Assembly: GCA_025937665.1 (NCBI GenBank)
Contig: JAICQW010000030.1
Location: forward strand, 1 to 14,491
Source: Nitrososphaeraceae archaeon
Lineage (GTDB): Archaea > Thermoproteota > Nitrososphaeria > Nitrososphaerales > Nitrososphaeraceae
DNA: 14,491 nt
Direction of reading: 5' to 3'
Under the pieces are notes generated by a model. That model ran no database searches and was not told where the DNA came from. It saw only the letters and a program-made list of their open reading frames with translations. The position numbers were made by a program, and so were the translations under genes. Below are positions 5,797 to 12,670 of the stretch, piece after piece (position 1 is the first letter of the stretch; the number at the start of each line of letters is the position of its first letter).

Positions 5797-7245
5797 TTGT
5801 TTGAAAAATTAAGAAAAATATTCTCTGAAACTGCAAAGAATCTCGGTCAAAAATCAATTTCTAAAAAGGATGTAGACTCTATTATCGATGAACTGCAGAT
5901 CAGTTTAATGGAAAATGACGTAGCCCATGAAATAGTAGATGAAATGACTTTAAAGATAAAAACGGAGATTACGGATTTAAAACTTGAAAGGAGCGAAAAT
6001 TCTGATCAAGTTATCACGACAAAGTTATACTCGTTCCTACATGAGTTATTTTTATCGACTAACACCAAGACTGACATTATTCAATCTATTTTGGAGAAGA
6101 AAAAATCAAAAGCGGGTCCATATTCTATTGTCTTTCTAGGTATCAATGGCACAGGAAAAACTACCACAGTCGCAAAATTTTGTAAATTATTAAGAGATAG
6201 GGGTATTTCAGTTGTTCTGGCCGCCGCAGACACGCATAGAGCTGGTGCTATTGAGCAAATTACCCACCATGGTAACAATCTAAATGTTAAGGTAATTTCA
6301 CAAAGATATGGTGCTGATCCGTCGGCAGTTGCAAGAGATGCATTGGAGCACGCAAAAAAGAATTACATTGAGGTCGTATTGATAGACACTGCTGGTAGAA
6401 TGCAAACGTCAAAAAATCTAATGGAGGAAGTTAGTAAAATAATTAGAGTTATAAAACCAGATTTGAAAATATTTGTTGGTGATTCTTTGGCAGGAAACGA
6501 TACTGTTAACCAGGCGCGAGAATTTTACGAGTATACAAAGTATGATGGGTCAATTTTGACAAAAAGCGATGCCGATTCAAAAGGCGGTGCTGCTATTTCA
6601 ATTGCTTATCTGACGCATAAACCTATTTTGTATCTTGGAATTGGACAAGGTTATGGAGACTTGGAAGAATTTGATCACGACAGATTCCTTGATTCTATAT
6701 TCAAAGATAAAGTCTATGATAAAACTGGTAAAATTCTGACACCAACGAGTGTAACATCCGTAGCCAATATCAGTAAGGATGAACCTCAGATTGCAATTCC
6801 AAAGGCGAATCCACAATCAGAAGTCGCCAAGCTTGAATCGCCATCTAAAAACATTGATAAAATATCGGAGACGGAGGAGATAGAGAAACTATCAGCAGTG
6901 ACCCCGACATTGGAAGTAGCGCCAACCCCGATTGATGATAGCCAGAAGTTTGCCGATGGCAGATTGAATCATGTTACCGAAGAAAAAATGAACTCAAAAA
7001 CGGTAATAAATGAACCAAAACCAAAAGGCGGACTGTTTTTCAGAAAAATCTTTAAGGATAATGATGATAAAAAAGATACTGATGATGGTAAAGATAGTAT
7101 AGCTGAGAAAATTGAAACTAAAAAAGGAATAAACAAGAAAGAAAATAAGAGTAAAGGTAAATCTAAACCTGAGCCAGAAAATGAAGTTGAAAATGACGAA
7201 GTTGTTTATTTGACAGATGATGATATCAATGATCTCATTAAGTAA
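5797..7245 (+). CDS. ftsY: Signal recognition particle receptor FtsY with long C-terminal tail
   Basis: A 482-residue SRP GTPase that receives SRP-ribosome complexes at the membrane. The four-helix N domain spans about 1-95. The G domain has P-loop GINGTGKT (115-122), DTHRAGAIEQ (145-154, the family's DTFRAxAxEQ), DTAGR (197-201), GDSLAGND (228-235), TKSD (255-258, G4) and GIGQ (281-284). The core ends near 303. The remaining 179 residues form a hydrophilic, Lys/Asp/Glu-rich, probably disordered tail ending VVYLTDDDINDLIK. Bacterial FtsY often has an acidic N-terminal region instead; here the NG core starts at residue 1. A segment GGLFFRKIFKDN (411-422) in the tail resembles the protein's own N-terminus MFEKLRKIFSE. 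The TTG start fits the family N-terminus and has GAGGT upstream. The end overlaps the start of argF. Confidence 0.93.
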   Translation: MFEKLRKIFSETAKNLGQKSISKKDVDSIIDELQISLMENDVAHEIVDEMTLKIKTEITDLKLERSENSDQVITTKLYSFLHELFLSTNTKTDIIQSILEKKKSKAGPYSIVFLGINGTGKTTTVAKFCKLLRDRGISVVLAAADTHRAGAIEQITHHGNNLNVKVISQRYGADPSAVARDALEHAKKNYIEVVLIDTAGRMQTSKNLMEEVSKIIRVIKPDLKIFVGDSLAGNDTVNQAREFYEYTKYDGSILTKSDADSKGGAAISIAYLTHKPILYLGIGQGYGDLEEFDHDRFLDSIFKDKVYDKTGKILTPTSVTSVANISKDEPQIAIPKANPQSEVAKLESPSKNIDKISETEEIEKLSAVTPTLEVAPTPIDDSQKFADGRLNHVTEEKMNSKTVINEPKPKGGLFFRKIFKDNDDKKDTDDGKDSIAEKIETKKGINKKENKSKGKSKPEPENEVENDEVVYLTDDDINDLIK

Positions 7246-8161
7246 GAAATATCTCCGCAGTATCTCCGATTTAACTGACAATGAAATCCGAAGTATAATT
7301 GAATATGCGATTGAGTTTAAGAATAAAGATCGGACCAATAACAATCAATCTTTAGCCGGCAAGACGCTAGCACTAATGTTTGAAAAACCATCAACTAGAA
7401 CGCGCTTGAGCTTTGAAACTGCAATGTTCCAACTGGGTGGTAATACTATCTATCTGAATTCCAATGATCTTCAGCTCTCTAGAGGCGAGTCTATTGAAGA
7501 CACTGCGAAAACCATTTCCTTATATGCGGATTGTCTCGTTGCAAGAGTTTACTCTCATGACACAATACTTGATTTGGCACAAAATTGCACGATTCCTGTA
7601 ATTAATGGCTTGTCCGATTTGTATCATCCATGTCAGATTCTTGCTGACCTTATGACTATCTTAGAGTACAAGAAAACCTTTGAAGGCTTAACGTTAGCTT
7701 GGGTTGGAGATGGTAATAATGTTTGCAATGACCTATTAATCGGATGTGCAAAAATGGGGATTAATATCAAAGCTGCAATTCCTCAAGGCTACGAGCCTCC
7801 ACAAACAGTACTTGATCTAGTAACTAATGAAGCAAAATTAAAAAACTCTAGATTTGCTTTAGTGAGAGAACCGATTGATGCTGTACAGAATGCAGATGTT
7901 GTTGTAACAGATACGTTTGTTTCTATTGGTCACGAAAAAGATGACGAGAAGCGAAGATCTACTTTTGTTCCAAAGTATCAAGTAAATGGAAAACTGATGA
8001 GCTATTCAAAAGACGATGCAATCTTTATGCATTGTTTGCCCGCAAAACGAGGCCAAGAAGTTACGCCGGATGTTATTGATGGAAAAAAATCAGTCGTGTG
8101 GAATGAGGCCGAGAATAGACTCCATGTACAAAAATCTGTATTGATCGGATATCTCTCCTAA
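7217..8161 (+). CDS. argF: Ornithine carbamoyltransferase
   Basis: A 314-residue transcarbamylase that makes citrulline from ornithine and carbamoyl phosphate. Residues STRTR (59-63) and HPCQ (137-140) form the carbamoyl-phosphate site. GDGNNVCNDL (164-173) begins the ornithine-binding domain, and MHCLPAKRGQE (271-281) contains the HCLP motif typical of ornithine rather than aspartate enzymes. The SMG loop of classical enzymes appears as SIG at 236-238. Three in-frame ATGs (7217, 7220, 7229) are possible starts; 7229 would give 310 residues, the family's usual size. All lie inside ftsY, so the genes overlap by 17-29 bases and may be translationally coupled. The overlap is seen; a functional reason for pairing arginine synthesis with protein targeting is not evident. 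Confidence 0.93.
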   Translation: MMISMISLSKKYLRSISDLTDNEIRSIIEYAIEFKNKDRTNNNQSLAGKTLALMFEKPSTRTRLSFETAMFQLGGNTIYLNSNDLQLSRGESIEDTAKTISLYADCLVARVYSHDTILDLAQNCTIPVINGLSDLYHPCQILADLMTILEYKKTFEGLTLAWVGDGNNVCNDLLIGCAKMGINIKAAIPQGYEPPQTVLDLVTNEAKLKNSRFALVREPIDAVQNADVVVTDTFVSIGHEKDDEKRRSTFVPKYQVNGKLMSYSKDDAIFMHCLPAKRGQEVTPDVIDGKKSVVWNEAENRLHVQKSVLIGYLS

Positions 8162-8271
8162 TAACCTGATATTTAATTACAATTCAAAAAATACAAATAA
8201 ATTTTCTTTAAAATAACTGTGGAATAAAAGGAAAATCAAACATTCAGAGTTTTGAAACCACACTAATTGGA

Positions 8272-8625
8272 TCAAAATTTACTATCCAATTGCAAATCCT
8301 CAGCTTGCATCCAAACAAAGGCCGTGTGGTCACATCCCGCTGATTTGTCTTGTTCACAAAGGATGAAATTTTCATGTAATTTCACATCGAAAAATTTTCT
8401 TTCACTAATGTTCATCACGACAATAGTGTTCTTTTCAACCATAGCAATTTGTAGTCCTGGCCACATTTTACTAATCATTTTATTTCGGTTCAGATGTCTA
8501 TCAATAATGTTCTCGATGTGCTCATGTATACCATAGAGTTTTTCCTCGGCTTCTTTCATTAGTTCTTCATAGAGTTCCGATCTGACACATATTGCTGACT
8601 TTTCCTCTTTATTATCCTGAGACAT
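8272..8625 (-). CDS. 117-aa protein with ribbon-helix-helix-like N-terminus and possible metal-binding C-terminus
   Basis: I do not recognise a named family. Residues 10-45 (strand-like SAICVRS, then two helices with EELMKEAEEKL and HEHIENIIDRHL) resemble a CopG/ribbon-helix-helix DNA-binding unit. The second half is mixed beta, with EKNTIVVMNIS at 64-74. It ends with Cys90, seven residues, then CDHTAFVW (98-105), so Cys90, Cys98 and His100, perhaps with His84, could hold a metal ion. ATG at 8625 is preferred over a GTG at 8646, because a TATA box centred 27 bases upstream predicts a leaderless mRNA starting there. It converges with argF. A transcription-regulator role is plausible but unproven. 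Confidence 0.7.
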   Translation of the reverse strand: MSQDNKEEKSAICVRSELYEELMKEAEEKLYGIHEHIENIIDRHLNRNKMISKMWPGLQIAMVEKNTIVVMNISERKFFDVKLHENFILCEQDKSAGCDHTAFVWMQAEDLQLDSKF

Positions 8626-8647
8626 CCTATATGATCTTTTCAACACG

Positions 8648-8656
8648 TTTTATATT
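8648..8656 (-). promoter_or_regulatory. TATA box of the 117-aa gene
   Basis: On the minus strand the sequence is AAATATAAAA, centred about 27 bases before ATG 8625 and practically touching the alternative GTG at 8646. It therefore decides the start and indicates a leaderless transcript. Confidence 0.55.
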
Positions 8657-8664
8657 TTTATCAA

Positions 8665-9008
8665 ATTATTAACATTATTTAGATTAAACTTTATAACAAA
8701 CAAACTTAGTCGATGTCGGCTGATACTTCAATGTGGTATCGGTGTTTCACCCATGCATAAGTCAATTAGGAAGGTTGCTTGGACCATCATTCATTTGTTA
8801 GAATAAGATAATATCATAATACGCATTATTTGCATTAGTTACTAATCATACGCACAAAAAGATAATACGTAGTTTATCATAATGAGCGATACACTTTTTC
8901 CTGGTATTACGCACTCTCGTTATATTCTGTCTATGGTAATAATACCAAATCAACGATTACATCAGGAGCAATATCTTATTTAGGATTTCAATAGGAACTA
9001 TTCCAGAA
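8665..9008. other. Intergenic stretch without a convincing gene
   Basis: About 340 bases between the upstream side of the 117-aa gene and the 3' end of argH. I see no coding frame longer than 33 codons with any support, no tRNA and no rRNA. It contains one possible hairpin (8719-8743) and an AT-rich block (about 8800-8885). That block has repeated GATAATA and ATCATAAT words, the pair ATCATAATACGCA / AATCATACGCA, and the palindrome ATTAGT-T-ACTAAT (8834-8846). Confidence 0.5.
8719..8743 (+). repeat. Possible hairpin in intergenic DNA
   Basis: GCTGATAC (8719-8726) can pair with GTATCGGT (8736-8743) as an 8-bp stem with two G-U pairs around a 9-base loop. It lies in a locally less AT-rich patch. 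No T-run follows, so it is not an obvious terminator. It may be chance or part of a small RNA. Confidence 0.25.
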
Positions 9009-10490
9009 CTATTCCTCAACTATTCCCTTAATTGTATTTGATATGTTCATTTTTACATGATCTATGGTTTCTTTCATTCTCTGAACTTTATTTGAATATT
9101 TTTGTAATTGCAACTTGCTTTTTCTTATAATTCTTGTCTGTTCCTTCGGATTAGGGGAACCTTCAGAACTTCTGATTCTTATGGACTTATTTGAGTCAAT
9201 GTCTCTAATTGCTTTAATTACTTTAATTGGCTCAATGTTGGCCTTCACCTTTGACAATACATCTCTAATATCGCCACTTGATAACGACTTGAAAGGTATC
9301 TCATCATTGATGTTTATGGAAAGATTTACTAGTGCTCCAACTAACTGGTGTGCGGTCCTAAAAGGTACCTTATATTTCGTAACTAATACTTCGGCAATAT
9401 CTAAGGACACCGCATAACTTTCCGTCGATGCCATTCTCATTGCATCTTTTTTTACTGTCAAATATTGAATGACATCGTTCATAATATCAAGTGCCGTGAC
9501 TACTAATTCAATAGAATTCCAAAATGGAACCTTGGTGTCTTGCAAGTCTCTGCTATAGCCCGAAGGTAGTGATTTTAGTATTGTCATGATTGTTGTAAGG
9601 TTTCCAATTACAATTGCCGTTTTGGATCTCGTAATTTCAAGTGGATCAGGATTCCTTTTTTGTGGCATAGCGCTTGATGTCGATGCATGCTTGTCGCTAA
9701 TCTCAATGAAACCAAACTCATGGGTGGACCAAATAATAAGGTCTTCTGATATTCTACTGAGCGTTATCATTATTGAGGCAATATTCGATGTAAACTCAAT
9801 CATAAAATCCCTTGAAGATGTTGCATCTATGGAATTGGACATTATATTGTCAAACCCAAGCAGTTTTGCCGTCATGTTTCTGTCAATTGGTAAAAGCGAT
9901 CCTCCAATAGGGCCTGCACCCAATGGAGATTGATTTATCCTTTCATAGAGTGAAAACAATCTATCGATTTCGCGTAATAGCCCCTCAGAATATGATAGAA
10001 GATAATGAGCAAAGTTTCCAATCTGTGCCTGCTGCAAATGTGTGTAAAGGGGCATTATTGAATCTAGATTATCTTCAGACTTGTTTATTAGTTGTTTTGT
10101 CAATCTATTCAGGTGAATAATCACGTTGATTATGTCATCCCTTGCCTTAATTCGAACATCTGTAATAATCTGATCATTGCGAGACCTACCTGTCTGAATT
10201 TTTCCCCCGGCGTTGATTCCGGTCTTTTTTATCAAATGAGTCTCAAGTGCTTCATGGATGTCTTCACAACCTTCCCTGGAAAGTTTATCCGGGTGATGCA
10301 TAACATTATTCAATTCTCCTACCAAGCGGGAAACTTCATGTTTTTCTAATACATGAATCTTGTATAGCATTATAATGTGAACCTTGGTACATAAAATATC
10401 GTAATAGAGAATCTTATCATCTATTTCAATGGATGAAAGAAAATTTAATGTACGCTTATCTAGATCTTCCTTGTGGCGCGATCTATACAT
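9009..10490 (-). CDS. argH: Argininosuccinate lyase
   Basis: A 493-residue fumarase/aspartase-superfamily enzyme that splits argininosuccinate into arginine and fumarate, the last step of arginine synthesis. Visible signatures are EDIHEALE (76-83), GRSRND (101-106), PLYTHLQQAQ (147-156) with the catalytic Thr-His pair, and TSSAMPQKRNPDPLE (271-285), the flexible signature loop with the catalytic serine. ATG at 10490 gives the usual archaeal opening MYRSR. The length is slightly above the common 450-480, with the extra residues in a Lys/Arg-rich C-terminal region. It is about 0.85 kb from argF but on the opposite strand with its own promoter, so the two genes are not one operon. Confidence 0.95.
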   Translation of the reverse strand: MYRSRHKEDLDKRTLNFLSSIEIDDKILYYDILCTKVHIIMLYKIHVLEKHEVSRLVGELNNVMHHPDKLSREGCEDIHEALETHLIKKTGINAGGKIQTGRSRNDQIITDVRIKARDDIINVIIHLNRLTKQLINKSEDNLDSIMPLYTHLQQAQIGNFAHYLLSYSEGLLREIDRLFSLYERINQSPLGAGPIGGSLLPIDRNMTAKLLGFDNIMSNSIDATSSRDFMIEFTSNIASIMITLSRISEDLIIWSTHEFGFIEISDKHASTSSAMPQKRNPDPLEITRSKTAIVIGNLTTIMTILKSLPSGYSRDLQDTKVPFWNSIELVVTALDIMNDVIQYLTVKKDAMRMASTESYAVSLDIAEVLVTKYKVPFRTAHQLVGALVNLSININDEIPFKSLSSGDIRDVLSKVKANIEPIKVIKAIRDIDSNKSIRIRSSEGSPNPKEQTRIIRKSKLQLQKYSNKVQRMKETIDHVKMNISNTIKGIVEE

Positions 10491-10517
10491 TGTTAAACCA
10501 AACTACTGCTAGACTTG

Positions 10518-10526
10518 ATTATTAAT
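10518..10526 (-). promoter_or_regulatory. TATA box of argH
   Basis: On the minus strand the sequence contains TTAATAAT, centred about 32 bases before the argH ATG at 10490. It predicts a leader of about 6 bases. It shares the divergent intergenic region with the promoter of the MIP18-family gene. Confidence 0.45.
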
Positions 10527-10590
10527 ATTTGTGAGACGGCCATTTTATTGCATTGTACTGGCAATAAATTTCAAGTGCAAAAATCAATAG

Positions 10591-10608
10591 TTAAATAGTA
10601 TAAAAATA
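10591..10608 (+). promoter_or_regulatory. AT-rich promoter of the MIP18-family gene
   Basis: TTAAATAGTATAAAAATA contains two overlapping TATA-like words, 21-30 bases before the ATG at 10623. Either would give a leaderless or nearly leaderless mRNA. Confidence 0.45.
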
Positions 10609-10622
10609 AATTCAATAGGCAT

Positions 10623-10940
10623 ATGGGTCAGGAAATTCAACAATTGCGCAAGTCAATATTTGATGAGCTCACAAAAATCGTAGATCCTGAAATTGGAGTT
10701 TCAATCATGGAACTAGAGTTAATTGATAAAGTGGACATTGAAGATGGTAAAGTAAAAATAGATTTACACTTGACAAGTCCGTTTTGTCCTGCCATATTTG
10801 GTTTCAAAATTGCTCAAGACATTAGGGACAATGTCTACAAGATACAGGGTGTAAGTGGATCACAAGTCAACGTGAGTAACCACTTTATGGCCGATGCAAT
10901 AAACAAACAAGTCAACGAGAGCAAACTACCTTCAAAATAG
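10623..10940 (+). CDS. DUF59/MIP18-family protein, probable Fe-S cluster assembly factor
   Basis: A 105-residue single-domain protein of the MIP18/SufT/PaaD group. DPEIGVSIMEL (21-31) is the family signature. KVKIDLHLTSPFCPA (43-57) places the conserved Cys55 in the TSPFCP loop, the proposed metal or cluster ligand. Relatives act in iron-sulfur cluster maturation, sometimes fused to ApbC/Mrp ATPases. No partner ATPase gene is in view. The gene is divergent to argH and converges on the sdh operon, whose SdhB needs three Fe-S clusters. That neighbourhood is suggestive only, because the transcripts are separate. Confidence 0.85.
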   Translation: MGQEIQQLRKSIFDELTKIVDPEIGVSIMELELIDKVDIEDGKVKIDLHLTSPFCPAIFGFKIAQDIRDNVYKIQGVSGSQVNVSNHFMADAINKQVNESKLPSK

Positions 10941-10977
10941 TTGACTCCCAAAATTTGCCTTAAGTAGTGGGATTCAA
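10941..10977 (+). terminator. Inverted repeat after the MIP18-family gene; possible terminator
   Basis: TTGACTCCCA (10941-10950) pairs with TGGGATTCAA (10968-10977): nine of ten positions match around a 17-base loop. It begins at the base after the stop codon, in the gap where the MIP18-family gene and sdhB converge. No strong T-run follows, so a terminator or mRNA-stability role is inference. Confidence 0.35.
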
Positions 10978-11031
10978 AACTATACTGATTTGATCGCCAA
11001 GTCTTTGCTGTTAGAACAATAGTGTCTTATT

Positions 11032-11844
11032 CTATATCTTCCCGTTGTTATTATTATCGTCGTTTATTTCAATTTTTTTCGCCGGAATTTTGTCGTTCTT
11101 GGATATGCCAAGCATGTAGGATCTCAATAGTTGTATCCCCAAAGCAGGGTCTACTCCTTTAGGACATACTTTACTACACGAACCGGCAAAGTGACATCGC
11201 CAAATTCCATGTCTGTCATCAACAATATCCAATCTTTTTTTCGATTCATCCCTCGTGTCGGCAAAATATCTGTACTGTTGCGCCAAAGCCTGCGGTCCTG
11301 GAAAATTCAGATCAGTTCCGACAGTAGGGCATGCAGAATAACACAATCCGCACTTTATGCAGTAAGAAAACTGTAGATATTTGTCCACGTCTTCAGGGGA
11401 TTGGTAAAATGAAAAAGTTCCTTTGCTATTATCAGCTTCAGTACTGTCATTGGTCTGAATGTACGGCTGCATGCTTTTGTGATGGTTAAAGAATCGGGAA
11501 AAATCAGTAACAAGATCTCTTATTATTGGAAAATTTGGTAAGGGTTCGCATTCAACAGTAGATGTTTCCAATTCAGAGATTTTTGTATAGCAAGCCAATT
11601 TAGGAACCCCATTTATTTTCATTCCGCAGGAACCACATGATGCCATCCTGCAAGAATATCTAATTGCAACGCTAGGGTCCATGTAGCTTTTTACATAAAG
11701 TAAGGCATCAAGAACGGTTGTCCATTTTTTATATGGAACTTCAAATGTATCATGATGGGATCCTGAGTCCTGCCCCCTATTTTCTCTATACACTTTTAAT
11801 GTTATCCTTCGCTCATTTTTATTGTCAATAGTAGTGTTATTCAA
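11032..11844 (-). CDS. sdhB: Succinate dehydrogenase iron-sulfur subunit
   Basis: A 270-residue electron-transfer subunit of complex II. The N-terminal plant-type [2Fe-2S] domain has Cys65, Cys70, Cys73 and Cys85 (CRMASCGSC and PKLAC). The C-terminal domain has CIKCGLCYSACP (162-173) and CHFAGSCSKVCPKGVDP (217-233). By family pattern, Cys162/165/168/227 hold the [4Fe-4S] cluster and Cys172/217/223 the [3Fe-4S] cluster. A hydrophilic linker (about 124-150) and an Asn/Lys-rich tail are lineage-style additions. Translation starts at TTG 11844: an in-frame TAG lies six bases before it and no ATG is available. It is the last gene of the operon, 9 bases after sdhD, with no clear ribosome binding site, which suggests coupled translation. 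Confidence 0.95.
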   Translation of the reverse strand: MNNTTIDNKNERRITLKVYRENRGQDSGSHHDTFEVPYKKWTTVLDALLYVKSYMDPSVAIRYSCRMASCGSCGMKINGVPKLACYTKISELETSTVECEPLPNFPIIRDLVTDFSRFFNHHKSMQPYIQTNDSTEADNSKGTFSFYQSPEDVDKYLQFSYCIKCGLCYSACPTVGTDLNFPGPQALAQQYRYFADTRDESKKRLDIVDDRHGIWRCHFAGSCSKVCPKGVDPALGIQLLRSYMLGISKNDKIPAKKIEINDDNNNNGKI

Positions 11845-11853
11845 TATCTAAAT

Positions 11854-12210
11854 TCACAATCCATTTGCCAATATTATTGTTCTAGTGCCATATGCTATCA
11901 GTCCTATCATTGCTGAAATTGTCACAACTGTAACCATGTTTTCCCAGGCTCTACTCTGTCTTAGCTCTAGTAATATTATTCTTATTCCGTTAAATCCATG
12001 TACCGAAATCAAAACAAGAATTGACTCTAAAATTAGAACATAGATAATATTCTTATAATTAGCAATAATGTAATCGTATTCAAGACTCTGTTCAAATGGA
12101 ACTACTAGTCTCATCATTATGTGAAGTGCTACCACAAATATTGCAGCAATTCCTGTGATGTAATGAATTTTCATTATTTGACTTTCTTTCAATATTGTTC
12201 GGCTTGCCAT
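11854..12210 (-). CDS. sdhD: Succinate dehydrogenase membrane anchor subunit (SdhD-like)
   Basis: A 118-residue protein with three predicted membrane helices at about 16-35, 55-80 and 92-115. The motif SVHGFNGIRIILLE (69-82) parallels the HxxNGIR motif of SdhC anchors and supplies a candidate heme or quinone-site His71. Its position between sdhC and sdhB supports the anchor role. An upstream in-frame ATG at 12243 would add eleven Cys-containing residues (MSCLECNESIK) and overlap sdhC by 20 bases. The ATG at 12210 leaves a 13-base gap and a more usual N-terminus, so I prefer it with modest confidence. Whether it or SdhC gives the second heme ligand cannot be settled here. Confidence 0.82.
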   Translation of the reverse strand: MASRTILKESQIMKIHYITGIAAIFVVALHIMMRLVVPFEQSLEYDYIIANYKNIIYVLILESILVLISVHGFNGIRIILLELRQSRAWENMVTVVTISAMIGLIAYGTRTIILANGL

Positions 12211-12223
12211 TTTGATTGATTCA

Positions 12224-12670
12224 TTACACTCCAAACAAGACATTAAATCCGTAAAACATTGCGGCTGCAGCCAGAATTAATGCTATCCATATGCCAGATT
12301 TTTGTCTGTAATTCAATGATGCCGGATTGTATGGATAATCGGGCCTACCAGGGGTTCCCAAACCAATACCTGCATGAGTAAAGATGAGTCGAATCCCATT
12401 TGCAGAATGAAATGTACTAGCTCCTATTACCATAATTAGAAACAAATGCCCCCATAGTGTTTGAGTTAATTCTAAGAAAGATTCCCAAGCATTCTGTCCG
12501 TTAACTATAGTACTTGTTTCATACACATGTCCAATAAAGTAAACTAAAAGAAAAACTCCTGTCAATCTCTGAAACCAGTAAGAAATTCGCTCCCACCCAT
12601 ATCGTGAAGGATTAAGCCATCCTCCTATTCCTTCCAAATTGTTGCGAGTCGGCCGTTCTATTTCTTTCAT
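12224..12670 (-). CDS. sdhC: Succinate dehydrogenase cytochrome b556-type subunit
   Basis: A 148-residue membrane anchor. An amphipathic N-terminus with SRYGWERISYWFQRLTG (22-38) matches the SdhC opening, where Ser and Arg near the first helix line the quinone site. Predicted helices are at about 33-50, 72-95 and 126-146. His48 (GHVYE) and His88 (FHSANGIRLIFTH) are candidate heme ligands. The ATG at 12670 overlaps the sdhA stop as TGATG and has a GGAG motif 11 bases upstream. A longer frame reaching an ATG at 12721 would run through the end of sdhA and is less likely. It is the second gene of the A-C-D-B operon. Confidence 0.9.
   Translation of the reverse strand: MKEIERPTRNNLEGIGGWLNPSRYGWERISYWFQRLTGVFLLVYFIGHVYETSTIVNGQNAWESFLELTQTLWGHLFLIMVIGASTFHSANGIRLIFTHAGIGLGTPGRPDYPYNPASLNYRQKSGIWIALILAAAAMFYGFNVLFGV

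Noticed and set aside
6994..7344. 116-codon minus-strand frame opposite the ftsY tail
   Set aside because: It is rich in Ile, Phe and Ser because it is the complement of Lys/Asp/Glu codons in the FtsY tail; it is a mirror artefact, not a membrane protein.
8882..8983. 33-codon plus-strand frame (MSDTLFPGITHS...) in the intergenic region
   Set aside because: It is short, has no clear promoter or ribosome binding site at suitable distance, and shows no recognisable motif. Such a frame is expected by chance.
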